Shown here piece after piece: positions 6,558 through 14,032 of a stretch of DNA of 17,345 nucleotides. The stretch spans positions 1 through 17,345 of the forward strand of contig JBILNK010000086.1 in the NCBI GenBank assembly GCA_044375105.1, read 5' to 3'. The stretch comes from JBIKLM01 sp044375105. GTDB lineage: Bacteria; Planctomycetota; UBA1135; GCA-002686595. Numbering within the stretch: position 1 is the first letter of the stretch; each line of letters begins with the position of its first letter. Both the position numbers and the translations under genes were made by a program. The notes beneath the pieces were generated by a model. That model was given only the letters and a program-made list of their open reading frames with translations, did no database searches and was not told the origin of the DNA.

Positions 6558-7682
6558 TCAGCGCAGCAGAGTGCGGCCCTCTTCGGCCCAGGAATTGCCG
6601 CGGAAACGCGACACCAGCCGGCTGGCGAGCTTGATCTGGCGCTCGCTCTCGGCCGGATCCTGGGTCATGTCGAAGAGCTGCTTCGAGATCGTGGCCGCGT
6701 AGAACAGGGCCTTGGGCACGTAGCGCGATTGGTCGCGATAGAGCACCACCACGCGCATGTAGAGCAGCCGCGCGGCCGCCAGCCCGGCCTTGTCCTTGGC
6801 CGCCGAGGCGGCCTGGAAGCGGGCGTCGGCCAGGCCGGTCAGGGTGCCGGCCAGGATGCGCTGCTCGACGCCCGGGCGGGCGTTGATGCCCTCGAGCAGC
6901 GCCACGGCCTTCTGCAGGTGGCCCTCGCGCTTGTCCTTTTCCGCGTCCGCCAGCTGCAGATAGGCCTCGGCCATGGCCAGCTCGGCGCGGCTCAGGACCC
7001 CGAGCCCCTTGGCGCTGGCCTCCTTCTGGACGCGCTCGAGCTTGGTCAGGCGCGCCTTGGGATCGAGGCCCCGGTCGATGGTCGCCTGAGACACGTCGTG
7101 CTCGAGCTGCCAGCGCTGGGGCAGCGAGCGCTCGCCGATCAGCTTGGCCAGGCTCGCCAGGGTCGCCAGGGCCGGCTGCTCCTTGTCGAGGGCGGCCTGG
7201 GCCTCGGCCATGGCCAGGTAGGCCGCCGGGAGGTTGCGGGACTCCTTGAAGTTGTCGATCAGCAGCAGCGCCGCGTCGACCGTGCCCTGCCAGTCCTGGT
7301 TCGCGCGGCGCAGCTCGACCACCCGGTTGGCGGTCCACTCCGCCGCCCAGGGGAAGTTCTTCTGCTCCTTCTCGTTGCCGCCCATCAGGCCATCGCGGCA
7401 CAGCTCCAGGTCCTCGATGGCGCCGGCGATGTCGTCCTCGGCCAGGGCCAGGTCCGCCTCCTGGACCTTCTTGGGCTTCCTCTGGTACTCGACCCGCTCG
7501 ACCAGCTCGGGCGCCAGCTGCTGGGCCTCGCCTTTTTGTTTGAAGGCCACGCCGGCCAGGCTGTCGCTGGTCACGGTCACGTTCTCGAGCACGCGGCCGT
7601 CGGTCAGGTAGAGCGTGTCCGGGCGGGCCGGAGCGGCCAGACCGAGGCAGAGCGGCAGGGCCAGCAGGGCGAAGGAGCGCAT
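6558..7682 (-). CDS. Secreted helical-repeat (TPR-like) protein
   Basis: A 374-residue protein with a clear signal peptide (MRSFALLALPLCLGLAAPA, cleavage near residue 19-20). A short beta-rich stretch follows at about residues 22-65 (TLYLTDGRVLENVTVTSDS), resembling the small 'function of an exposed residue' domain seen at the front of many planctomycete and delta-proteobacterial periplasmic proteins. Beyond residue ~70 it is Ala/Leu/Glu helical repeats with TPR-like periodicity, including AAYLAMAEAQAALDKEQPAL and AELAMAEAYLQLADAEKDK. No catalytic motif is visible, so a periplasmic scaffold role is inferred. ATG at 7682 has GAGG 4 nt upstream and a good promoter at 7776-7805. It is oriented with the sigma/TPR pair downstream and divergent from the ATPase-helicase operon. 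Confidence 0.8.
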   Translation of the reverse strand: MRSFALLALPLCLGLAAPARPDTLYLTDGRVLENVTVTSDSLAGVAFKQKGEAQQLAPELVERVEYQRKPKKVQEADLALAEDDIAGAIEDLELCRDGLMGGNEKEQKNFPWAAEWTANRVVELRRANQDWQGTVDAALLLIDNFKESRNLPAAYLAMAEAQAALDKEQPALATLASLAKLIGERSLPQRWQLEHDVSQATIDRGLDPKARLTKLERVQKEASAKGLGVLSRAELAMAEAYLQLADAEKDKREGHLQKAVALLEGINARPGVEQRILAGTLTGLADARFQAASAAKDKAGLAAARLLYMRVVVLYRDQSRYVPKALFYAATISKQLFDMTQDPAESERQIKLASRLVSRFRGNSWAEEGRTLLR

Positions 7683-7775
7683 GGGTCCTCGGGGAGTGAG
7701 CGATCGGGGAGGGGCCGGCCCGTGGCCGGGTCCCAGCACTAGCGGGCCCCCGGCCCGCCGACTACGGGGGCGGGG

Positions 7776-7805
7776 AGGATAGGCCCGCCCGACTCGGGCA
7801 GTCAA
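7776..7805 (-). promoter_or_regulatory. Sigma-70-type promoter for the secreted repeat protein gene
   Basis: On the minus strand TTGACT (7800-7805) is separated by 18 nt from TATCCT (7776-7781), a close match to the housekeeping -35/-10 consensus in a region where AT-rich hexamers are rare. It would give a start near 7769 and a leader of about 87 nt to the ATG at 7682. Confidence 0.65.
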
Positions 7806-8042
7806 ACCGACCCGGGGGGCGGATGCGCCCTGCGGTCCGCCCGCCAGGGTGGCCCGCGCGCTCCACACCGCGTGCTCCGCGCGGCGGCCGGGGATGGGGA
7901 AAGGCCGGGAGGACCCGGCGGGCGCGCGGCGCCAAGCGGCACAATCCCCGGGCGGCCCCGGTGGCGAGCCCGCCGGGCGACGCGCCCGGGGCCCCGCGGC
8001 CCCCTGGCGGCTCCCCGCCCCTCCCAACGCCAGACAGCACCC
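7806..8042. other. Leader/promoter region of the ATPase-helicase operon
   Basis: The divergent gap between 7682 and 8043 (360 nt) carries the minus-strand promoter at 7776-7805. On the plus strand I find no TTGACA/TATAAT pair. CACAAT at about 7940 is the only weak -10-like hexamer. The stretch is extremely GC-rich; open frames through it are upstream extensions without conserved character. Confidence 0.35.
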
Positions 8043-9011
8043 GTGAGCGAACTTCAAGGCAGCCCGGACGAGCCGGCCGCACCCCTCCTGGCCGAGCAGA
8101 CCGCGGACACCGAACCCGCGGCCGCGGAGGCGAGCCCGGAGCCGGTCGCGGCCACCAGCGCGGTGGCCGGGCGGCTGGTCGAGCTGTTGCAGGGCCTTTC
8201 CGCGGAGCTTGCCGGCCTGCAGGGGCTGGTGGCGCTGCTGCGCGCCCTGGAGCGCGCCAGCGGCGATTTCCGCAAGCTCGAGGAGGGCCTCTTCAAGGCG
8301 CGCCAGCGGCTCGGCGAGCTGGGCCCCCTGGCGCCCCGCGCCGAGGAGCTGTTCCAGGAGCTCGACGGCGCGCTGACCCGCGAGCGGCAGGAGCAGCGCG
8401 AGCGCCTGTCCAAGGAGCTGCGCGCGGCCTGCGAAGCCCGCGGCCTGACCCTGCGCGTGGTGTCCCGCGAGGAGCCGGTCGAGGTGCGCATCCCGCCCTT
8501 CGCCGTCTCGATCGACCGCGAGCGCGGCCTGGCGGAGCTGCGCTTCGCGCGCCTGCCCCTGCTGTCCTGCCCCGCCAGGGCCGAGGAGATCTTGGCCACC
8601 CACCAGCGCTGCCTGGCCGAGCTGGAGGCGGGCCTCGAGCCGCGGGAGTTCTTCGTAGCTTGCCAGCGCGCCTGGGCCGCCGCCCGCGCCGCGGCCGGCC
8701 CGCAGGCCAGCGAGCGCGTCGAATTCAACCAATTCTTGCCCTATCTTGCGGTGCAGATGCAGTCGAAGGCCTTCGCCGTCGACCCCCTGGCCGACCACTA
8801 CCGCACCTACTCGCGGGTGCGCTTCGCCTACGACATCCTGCGTCTGCAGCGCGCCGGCTTGATGTCCCTGGGCGGCTGGCGCCTGAACCTGGGGGTCGCC
8901 ACGGGCACCAGCGCCAGCGTCAAAAACCGCGCTCTGTTCATCGAGAACCCGCACGGCGAGGGCGAGTTCAAGCTGACCCTGTTCTTCACCCCCCAACCGG
9001 AGGCCCCGTGA
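8043..9011 (+). CDS. Cassette protein A: unknown coiled-coil plus beta-rich protein of the ATPase-helicase operon
   Basis: I do not recognise a family. The 322-residue protein starts with an acidic, Ala/Pro/Glu low-complexity tail (1-40). A long amphipathic helical region (about 40-135, heptad-like, with RERQEQRERLSKELRA) probably forms a coiled coil. A beta-rich part (136-175, containing EPVEVRIPPFAVSID) and another helical block (176-215) follow. The C-terminus (about 252-316) has two helices and strands that could be a winged-helix-like fold (DILRLQRAGLMSLGGWRLNL). There is no signal peptide, Walker motif or nuclease motif. GTG at 8043 is chosen because the frame above it is not protein-like; the context is ACCC-GTG without Shine-Dalgarno. 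Its stop overlaps the start of ATPase B by 4 nt (GTGA), so it is a dedicated partner, perhaps an adaptor or DNA/target-recognition subunit (inference). Confidence 0.8.
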   Translation: MSELQGSPDEPAAPLLAEQTADTEPAAAEASPEPVAATSAVAGRLVELLQGLSAELAGLQGLVALLRALERASGDFRKLEEGLFKARQRLGELGPLAPRAEELFQELDGALTRERQEQRERLSKELRAACEARGLTLRVVSREEPVEVRIPPFAVSIDRERGLAELRFARLPLLSCPARAEEILATHQRCLAELEAGLEPREFFVACQRAWAAARAAAGPQASERVEFNQFLPYLAVQMQSKAFAVDPLADHYRTYSRVRFAYDILRLQRAGLMSLGGWRLNLGVATGTSASVKNRALFIENPHGEGEFKLTLFFTPQPEAP

Positions 9012-10276
9012 CCCCCATCGCCGACCTGTCGCCGAGCCTGGCGCGCCACATCCTGGAGCGCATGGGCTCGACCGGCCAGCCCCCCGAGCGCGGCGCCCTG
9101 GTGGTCAACGTGGCCACCGAAAGCCTGCTGGCGATCCTGCGCGACGAGTACCTGCGGCCGATGGCCAGCGGCGGGCAGAACTCGAGCTTCAAGCTGGTGC
9201 AGGCGCCCTTCGGCGGCGGCAAGAGCCAGTTCCTGCACTGCCTGCGCGAGCTGGCCTGGAGCGAGGGCTTCCTGACGGCCCTGGTCGGGCTGTCGCCCAA
9301 GGAATGCCCCTTCGACCGCCCCGTGGCGATCTACCAGGAGCTGGCGCGCCGCATCGAGCTGCCGGTCACCGACCTGGAGGAGCGCCCCTCCCAGGGGTTG
9401 CCCCAGGTGCTGCGCCAGTGGGCCCTCTCGCGCGCCAAGGAGCTCGGCCGCGAGGCCTTGGTGGGCTGGCTGCGCGAAGAATTCGCGCGCCAGCCGGCCG
9501 AGAGCGCGACCCTGCAGCGCGCCGTGCGGCTGTTCGTCGAGGCCGTGCTGGCGGATGACTTCGACACCTCCGAGACCCTGGGCGATTTCCTGCGCGGAGA
9601 GACCCTGGAGGCCGGCGAGCTGTCGCAGTTCAAGCTGCGCGAGCGCCTGGCGGACGACAACGCCTTCCGCTGGCTGCGCGCGCTGGTGCAGTGCCTGCAC
9701 CTGATGGGCCTGCCGGGCGTGGTGCTGATGTTCGACGAGATGGACCGCAACATGAGCCTGTCGGTGCGCCGTCGGCGCGACATCGGCGACAACCTGCGCC
9801 AGATGATCGACCTGTGCGGCCAATCGCTGCTGCCCGGGGTGCTGTGGTGCTACGCAGTGCCGCCCGAGTTCATGGACACGGTCGTGCCCGAGTACCCGGC
9901 CCTGGCCCAGCGCCTCAAGAGCAGCGCGCGCTTCTCGGCCACCAGCCCGCTGCAGCCGGTGATCGATCTGGACCATCTGCCGCTGCCGCCGGCCGAGCTC
10001 CTGACCGCCATCGGCCTGCGGCTGCTGGAGCTCTCCGAGCGCGCCCACGAGCACCGCTTCGACCGCGCCCTGCAGACCGAGAACGTGCGCCAGCTGGCCC
10101 GCGAGCGGGCCGAGCGGCAGCTCGAGAGCGGCTCGCGGCGCGAATTCGTCAAGTCCGTGGTGGCCATGCTCGAGGACCAGCGCCGGGCCGGCGAGCGCCG
10201 GCTGCAGCCCGGCGAATGGCGCGAGGCCGCCAGCGCCGGTTCCGTGCCCGTGTTGGCCGACGAGCAGGAGTTCTGA
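9008..10276 (+). CDS. Cassette protein B: DUF2791/BrxD-like P-loop ATPase
   Basis: A 422-residue cytosolic ATPase. Residues 10-60 resemble the lead-in of DUF2791/BrxD-type ATPases. Walker A is APFGGGKS at 66-73 (Lys72), and Walker B is VVLMFDEMD at 238-246 (Asp243, Glu244). After it comes a sensor-like stretch WCYAVPPEF (280-288), with PALAQRL a little later. The overall order aligns with the next gene's ATPase domain: LSPKECPF...IYQELARRIELP here matches LDPREQAL...LYQQIARGLRVP there. The two are therefore divergent paralogues of one family. The C-terminal ~70 residues are basic helices. Start GTG at 9008 has GGAGG 4 nt upstream and overlaps the stop of gene A. It probably powers or loads the helicase, possibly as a mixed oligomer with protein C (inference). 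A BrxC-like role is less likely, since BrxC is far larger. Confidence 0.84.
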   Translation: MTPIADLSPSLARHILERMGSTGQPPERGALVVNVATESLLAILRDEYLRPMASGGQNSSFKLVQAPFGGGKSQFLHCLRELAWSEGFLTALVGLSPKECPFDRPVAIYQELARRIELPVTDLEERPSQGLPQVLRQWALSRAKELGREALVGWLREEFARQPAESATLQRAVRLFVEAVLADDFDTSETLGDFLRGETLEAGELSQFKLRERLADDNAFRWLRALVQCLHLMGLPGVVLMFDEMDRNMSLSVRRRRDIGDNLRQMIDLCGQSLLPGVLWCYAVPPEFMDTVVPEYPALAQRLKSSARFSATSPLQPVIDLDHLPLPPAELLTAIGLRLLELSERAHEHRFDRALQTENVRQLARERAERQLESGSRREFVKSVVAMLEDQRRAGERRLQPGEWREAASAGSVPVLADEQEF

Positions 10277-10280
10277 AACC

Positions 10281-11819
10281 TTGGCCGGCGTCGAGCACGA
10301 TCCCCGGCAGGGGGAGCGGGTCGAGCACTTCGTGCACGGCAGCGGCACGCTGATCGAGAAACTGGCCTTCGGGCGCCTGCGGGTGCGCTTCGACCGCGCG
10401 CCCCAACTGCCGCGCACGATCGACCGCGACGAGCTGCTGCCGCCGCCTTCCGCGACGCGCCCCGAGCCCGAGCCGCCGGCGCGCTCCAAGGCCCCCAAGC
10501 GGGCGGTCGGCGCCGCCGGCTCGTCGGAGGCCGGCGCCGCGCCGGCGGTCCCGGCGCCGCCTGCCCCGGCGCCGACGCCCCTCGCACCGGCGGCCCGCCC
10601 AGCGCCCGCGCCCCTGCCCGCGGAGGCCCTGCCCAAGCTGACCCTGGACCGCTCCAGCGCTTGGCAGACCCTGGAGGCCCTGCGACTGGGCGTTGTGCCC
10701 ACCCGCGGCACCGCCGACTACACCGTCGGCCGCACGGCCGAACTCGAGGCCCTGCGCGGGCTCCTGCGCGCGGGCAGCGGCTGCCGCTTCGTGTGGGGCG
10801 ACTATGGCAGCGGCAAGACGCACCTGCTCGAGGCCTTCGAGCAGCAGGCCCTCGAAGCCGGCCATGCCGTGGTGCGGCTGACGCTCGATCCGCGCGAGCA
10901 GGCGCTCCACCACCCGCGGCGCCTGTACCAGCAGATCGCGCGCGGCCTGCGCGTGCCGGGGCGGCCCGTCTCGGGGCTGGCGGGCCTGTTCGAGGGGCTC
11001 GCCACGAGCCCCGACCACAAGGCCCCCCACGGGCGCCAGGCCAGCCGCTTCTTCAGCCCGGTGCTGTTCGCCCTGAGCCACGGCGACGAGGAGCTGGCCG
11101 AGAGCTTCCAGGGCTACGCCCGCGGGGAGGATGTGGAGATCGACGAGCTCAACGCCACTCTGGCGCGCCTGCGCTGGGGCGGCGAGCGCCTGCTGACCCT
11201 GTCGGACTACCGCACCTACGGGCGCATGTACGCGCACCTGATCGGCACGCTCTCGGTGTGGGCCAAGGACGCCGGGCTCCGCGGCCTGGTGCTGCTGTTC
11301 GACGAGGTCGAGCGCGTCGAGGCCCTGAACCCCGCCGAGCGCCACTACGCCCAAGAGGTGCTCAAGCACTTCGCGGCCCTGGCCCTGCCCGCCGAGCAGC
11401 TGGCCTTCGACCCGGAAGGGCTCTACAAGGGCGGTCAGCCGGTCCATCGCGCCCTGCCCCTGCGCTTCCGGCCCGAGCAGCCCCTGTGCGCGGTGTTCGC
11501 CGTGACCCCGCTCGACGAGACCGACGCCTGGGTGCGCCAGATCAGCACGGAGCCGGGCCTGCACCTGCGGCTCTCGACCCTGCACCAGAGCCTGCAGAGC
11601 GAGCTGGTGGTACGCCTCCAGCGCCTTTACACCCGCGCCTACCCAGGTTTCGCGCCCCGCGAGGGGCTGGAGGGCCGCCTGCTGGAGCAGCTCTCCGGGC
11701 TGGTGGCCGACGGCCAAGACAGCCAGCGGGCGCTGGTGCGCCAGCTGGTCTTCGGGCTCGACTGCGAACGCCTCGGTCCGAGCCAGCGGACCGCCGCAGA
11801 GACCTCCCAGGACTTCTAG
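10281..11819 (+). CDS. Cassette protein C: BrxD-like ATPase with N-terminal UvrD-C/Tudor-like domain
   Basis: 512 residues in three parts. Residues ~9-54 form a small beta-barrel-like module (GERVEHFVHGSGTLIEK, then LRVRFD) resembling the Tudor-like C-terminal domain of UvrD/PcrA and DUF3553. Residues ~55-118 are a Pro/Ala/Glu-rich flexible linker. From ~120 on lies a DUF2791/BrxD-type ATPase: VGRTAELEALRGLL (149-162), Walker A GDYGSGKT at 173-180 (Lys179), and Walker B LVLLFDEVER at 336-345 (Asp341, Glu342). A C-terminal Arg-containing helix follows (RALVRQLVFGLD, 483-494). In BREX type 2, BrxD of this family is encoded next to an Lhr-like helicase, as here. The TTG start at 10281 lies 4 nt after gene B, with AGGAG 10 nt upstream; the next in-frame start (GTG at codon 18) would cut the barrel domain. 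Genes B, C and D are surely one transcript. Confidence 0.86.
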   Translation: MAGVEHDPRQGERVEHFVHGSGTLIEKLAFGRLRVRFDRAPQLPRTIDRDELLPPPSATRPEPEPPARSKAPKRAVGAAGSSEAGAAPAVPAPPAPAPTPLAPAARPAPAPLPAEALPKLTLDRSSAWQTLEALRLGVVPTRGTADYTVGRTAELEALRGLLRAGSGCRFVWGDYGSGKTHLLEAFEQQALEAGHAVVRLTLDPREQALHHPRRLYQQIARGLRVPGRPVSGLAGLFEGLATSPDHKAPHGRQASRFFSPVLFALSHGDEELAESFQGYARGEDVEIDELNATLARLRWGGERLLTLSDYRTYGRMYAHLIGTLSVWAKDAGLRGLVLLFDEVERVEALNPAERHYAQEVLKHFAALALPAEQLAFDPEGLYKGGQPVHRALPLRFRPEQPLCAVFAVTPLDETDAWVRQISTEPGLHLRLSTLHQSLQSELVVRLQRLYTRAYPGFAPREGLEGRLLEQLSGLVADGQDSQRALVRQLVFGLDCERLGPSQRTAAETSQDF

Positions 11820-11824
11820 CTCGA

Positions 11825-13819
11825 GTGGACTCGCCCCCGGTCGACCGCCGTTCGCTGCCGCACACCTTCGGGCCCTGGTTCGGGCGCTTCGAGTCCCTGC
11901 GCGAGGTCCAGCGGCGCGGCATCCCGCCGATCCTGGCGGGCCGCGACACGCTGCTGGCCTCGGCGACCGCCAGCGGCAAGACCGAGGCCTACGCGGCGCC
12001 CGGCGCCGAGATCGCCATCGCCGCGGGGAGGCCGCCAGCGGCCCTGGTGATCGTCAGCCCGACGCGCGCCCTGGCCAACGATCTGAAGCGCCGCCTGGAG
12101 GGCCCCATGGAGCGCATCGAGCTGTCCTTCGGGCGCTACACCGGCGAGCACAAGGAGCGCGTCGATGGCGGCCTGCCCAGCGCGCTGGTGACCACGCCGG
12201 AGGGCCTCGATTCGCTGCTCGCGCGGCGGCCCGCGGCCCTGCGGGGCATCCGCATGCTGGTGCTGGACGAGATCCACGTGCTCGACGGGACCGCGCGCGG
12301 CGACCAGCTGCGGCTGCTGCTCCACCGCCTCGATCGCGCCGCCGACAGCGCACCCCAGCGGATCTTGGCCAGCGCCACCATCGACCGCCCCGCGGAGCTG
12401 GCCGCGCGCTACCTGCGCGACGCCGAGCTGGTGATCGTGCCCGGCACGCGGCGCATCCTGGGCAAGCGCTTCGACGGCGCCGGGCTGCAGGAGATGGCCG
12501 CGCACCTCGACGCCCTGGCCGAGGCCGGCCTGCGCAAGCTGCTGGTCTTCTGCCGCAGCCGCAACGGGGTCGAGCTCTACGCCCACAAGCTGCGCGGCGT
12601 CACGCGCTTCGGCGAGGCGATCTTCGCGCACCACGGCTCGATGGCCAAACAGGCCCGCGAGCGCACCGAGCAGCACTTCCAGCGCGCCGGGGCGGCGGCC
12701 TGCTTCGCCACCTTGACCCTCGAGATGGGCATCGACATCGGCAGCGTGGATTACGTGCTGCTGGCCAACCTGCCGAGCAGCGTGGACAGCCTGCTGCAGC
12801 GCATCGGCCGGGGCGGCCGGCGCGGGGACGCCAACCGCGCCGGCTACGTGGTCCAGAACGAAGCCGAAGCGCACCGCTTCGCGGTCCTGTTCCGCCTGGC
12901 CAAGGAGGGCCGGCTGTGCGGCGAGCCCTACGCCTTCCGGCCGGCGGCCCTGGCCCAGCAGGTCGAGGTGCTGGCCTGCGCGCGGGGCTCGCTGACGCCG
13001 GCGGAGCTCGCGGCCGAGCTCGACCCGGCGGTGCTCGGCCCCTACGGGCCCCAGGCGGCCGCGGAGCTGCTCACGGCGGCCCGCCTGGCCGGCGCCCTGG
13101 AGAAGAGCCCGGGGCCCGCGCTGGTGCCCAGCGAGGCCTTGCTGGCCCGCCACGACCGCGGCTTGACCCACAGCTGCCTCGAGGACGAGCCCGGACAGGA
13201 GGTCATCGATCGCCTGACCGGCGACGTGCTCGGACGGATCGATTTCGGCCTCGACAGCCATGTCGGCATCGCCGGCGCCGCGCGCCACATCGTGCACGGC
13301 CAGGGCGGACGGCTGCTCAGCGATCGGAGCCCGGGGGCCGATCCGGCCCGTTTCCAGAGCCGCGGCGCGCCGCGGGTCGGCCTGGCCCTGGCGCGCGCCA
13401 CGGTCGAGGCCCTCGGGGTGCCGCCGGACGCGATCGGCTCCGTGCCCGGGGTCGGCCGCTGGCACCTGCTCCACGGCCTGGGCAGCGTGGGCGTGCCGTT
13501 CCTGATCGATCAGCTCCGAGGTCTGCCCGGCTACCGCGAGCCCCTGGGCATGAGCGCCTTCACCCTGACCCTGCCGGGCCCGCCCCCGAGCCCCTGGCGC
13601 TTCTCCCCCCTGCGCTGGAGCCAGGCCCTCGCCGACCAGGCCGAGCGCCTGCTCGAACTCTTCGGCCACAACCCGCGCAGCGAGCGCGTGCCGCGCGACT
13701 GGCTCGAAAGCACGGCCCACCAGGGCCTGGGCCTCGATCGCCTGCGCGCCTTCCTCGAAACCTGCCGGTTGGTGTCGATCTCCCCCGCCCCCGCCCGCGA
13801 GATCCTGGCCGACCTCTAG
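11825..13819 (+). CDS. Cassette protein D: Lhr/BrxHI-like superfamily 2 helicase
   Basis: A 664-residue DEAD/DEAH-type SF2 helicase with every motif intact. Motif I is ATASGKTEA (47-55), Ia SPTRALAND (78-86), Ib TTPEGL (123-128), II DEIH (148-151) and III SAT (183-185). Motif IV is LVFCRSR (240-246), V TLEMGIDIG (298-306) and VI QRIGRGGRRG (325-334). The region after the two RecA lobes (about 370-515) resembles the Lhr winged-helix/accessory part, including TGDVLGRIDFGLDSHVGIAG at 465-484. It should translocate on DNA or DNA-RNA hybrids using ATP. In Lhr this is 3'-5' translocation; in BREX type 2 the related helicase is BrxHI. No nuclease, DUF1998 or methylase domain is fused. The GTG start at 11825 lies 5 nt after gene C; AGGA is about 13 nt upstream. 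It is the last gene of the operon. Confidence 0.92.
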   Translation: MDSPPVDRRSLPHTFGPWFGRFESLREVQRRGIPPILAGRDTLLASATASGKTEAYAAPGAEIAIAAGRPPAALVIVSPTRALANDLKRRLEGPMERIELSFGRYTGEHKERVDGGLPSALVTTPEGLDSLLARRPAALRGIRMLVLDEIHVLDGTARGDQLRLLLHRLDRAADSAPQRILASATIDRPAELAARYLRDAELVIVPGTRRILGKRFDGAGLQEMAAHLDALAEAGLRKLLVFCRSRNGVELYAHKLRGVTRFGEAIFAHHGSMAKQARERTEQHFQRAGAAACFATLTLEMGIDIGSVDYVLLANLPSSVDSLLQRIGRGGRRGDANRAGYVVQNEAEAHRFAVLFRLAKEGRLCGEPYAFRPAALAQQVEVLACARGSLTPAELAAELDPAVLGPYGPQAAAELLTAARLAGALEKSPGPALVPSEALLARHDRGLTHSCLEDEPGQEVIDRLTGDVLGRIDFGLDSHVGIAGAARHIVHGQGGRLLSDRSPGADPARFQSRGAPRVGLALARATVEALGVPPDAIGSVPGVGRWHLLHGLGSVGVPFLIDQLRGLPGYREPLGMSAFTLTLPGPPPSPWRFSPLRWSQALADQAERLLELFGHNPRSERVPRDWLESTAHQGLGLDRLRAFLETCRLVSISPAPAREILADL

Positions 13820-13901
13820 GGGCTGCACCGCGCAGCGGCTCGATCCGAAGGGCCGGGGAAGCTCTCGCACGGCGGGAGGCCTTGGCGAGCCCCCGACCTG
13901 T

Positions 13902-13947
13902 CAGAGGCTGGGAAAAAATCGGCGCGCAGCGACGATCCCAGCCTCTG
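13902..13947. terminator. Perfect 12-bp inverted repeat between convergent genes (bidirectional terminator candidate)
   Basis: CAGAGGCTGGGA (13902-13913) and TCCCAGCCTCTG (13936-13947) are perfect reverse complements around a 22-nt spacer that begins AAAAA. The element lies about 83 nt after the helicase stop and about 86 nt after the ferritin-like stop, midway between convergent genes. There is no U-run outside the stem, so it is not a classical intrinsic terminator. The rest of 13820-14032 shows nothing else. Confidence 0.5.
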
Positions 13948-14032
13948 CGGCCGCCGGATGGCGGCCCAAAGGGCATCTGACGGCCTGGTCTCGCGGCTCG
14001 GGCGCAGCCCGAGTCGATTCTTTCTCAGCCTG

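Noticed and set aside
4582..7401. A single 939-codon minus-strand open frame suggesting one very large fused protein
   Set aside because: Only its last part (from ATG 5655) is protein-like. The upstream part is antisense-frame shadow of the sigma factor and the secreted repeat protein, with Arg/Pro/Gly-biased composition.
10661..11824. Upstream extension of the helicase frame (1052 codons in all)
   Set aside because: It overlaps the well-supported BrxD-like ATPase in another frame and is compositionally random. Helicase similarity begins just after GTG 11825.
8043..13819. A complete BREX (type 2) or DISARM locus
   Set aside because: No PglX methyltransferase, PglZ, PglW/Y, or DUF1998 protein is present, and the genes on both sides are unrelated.
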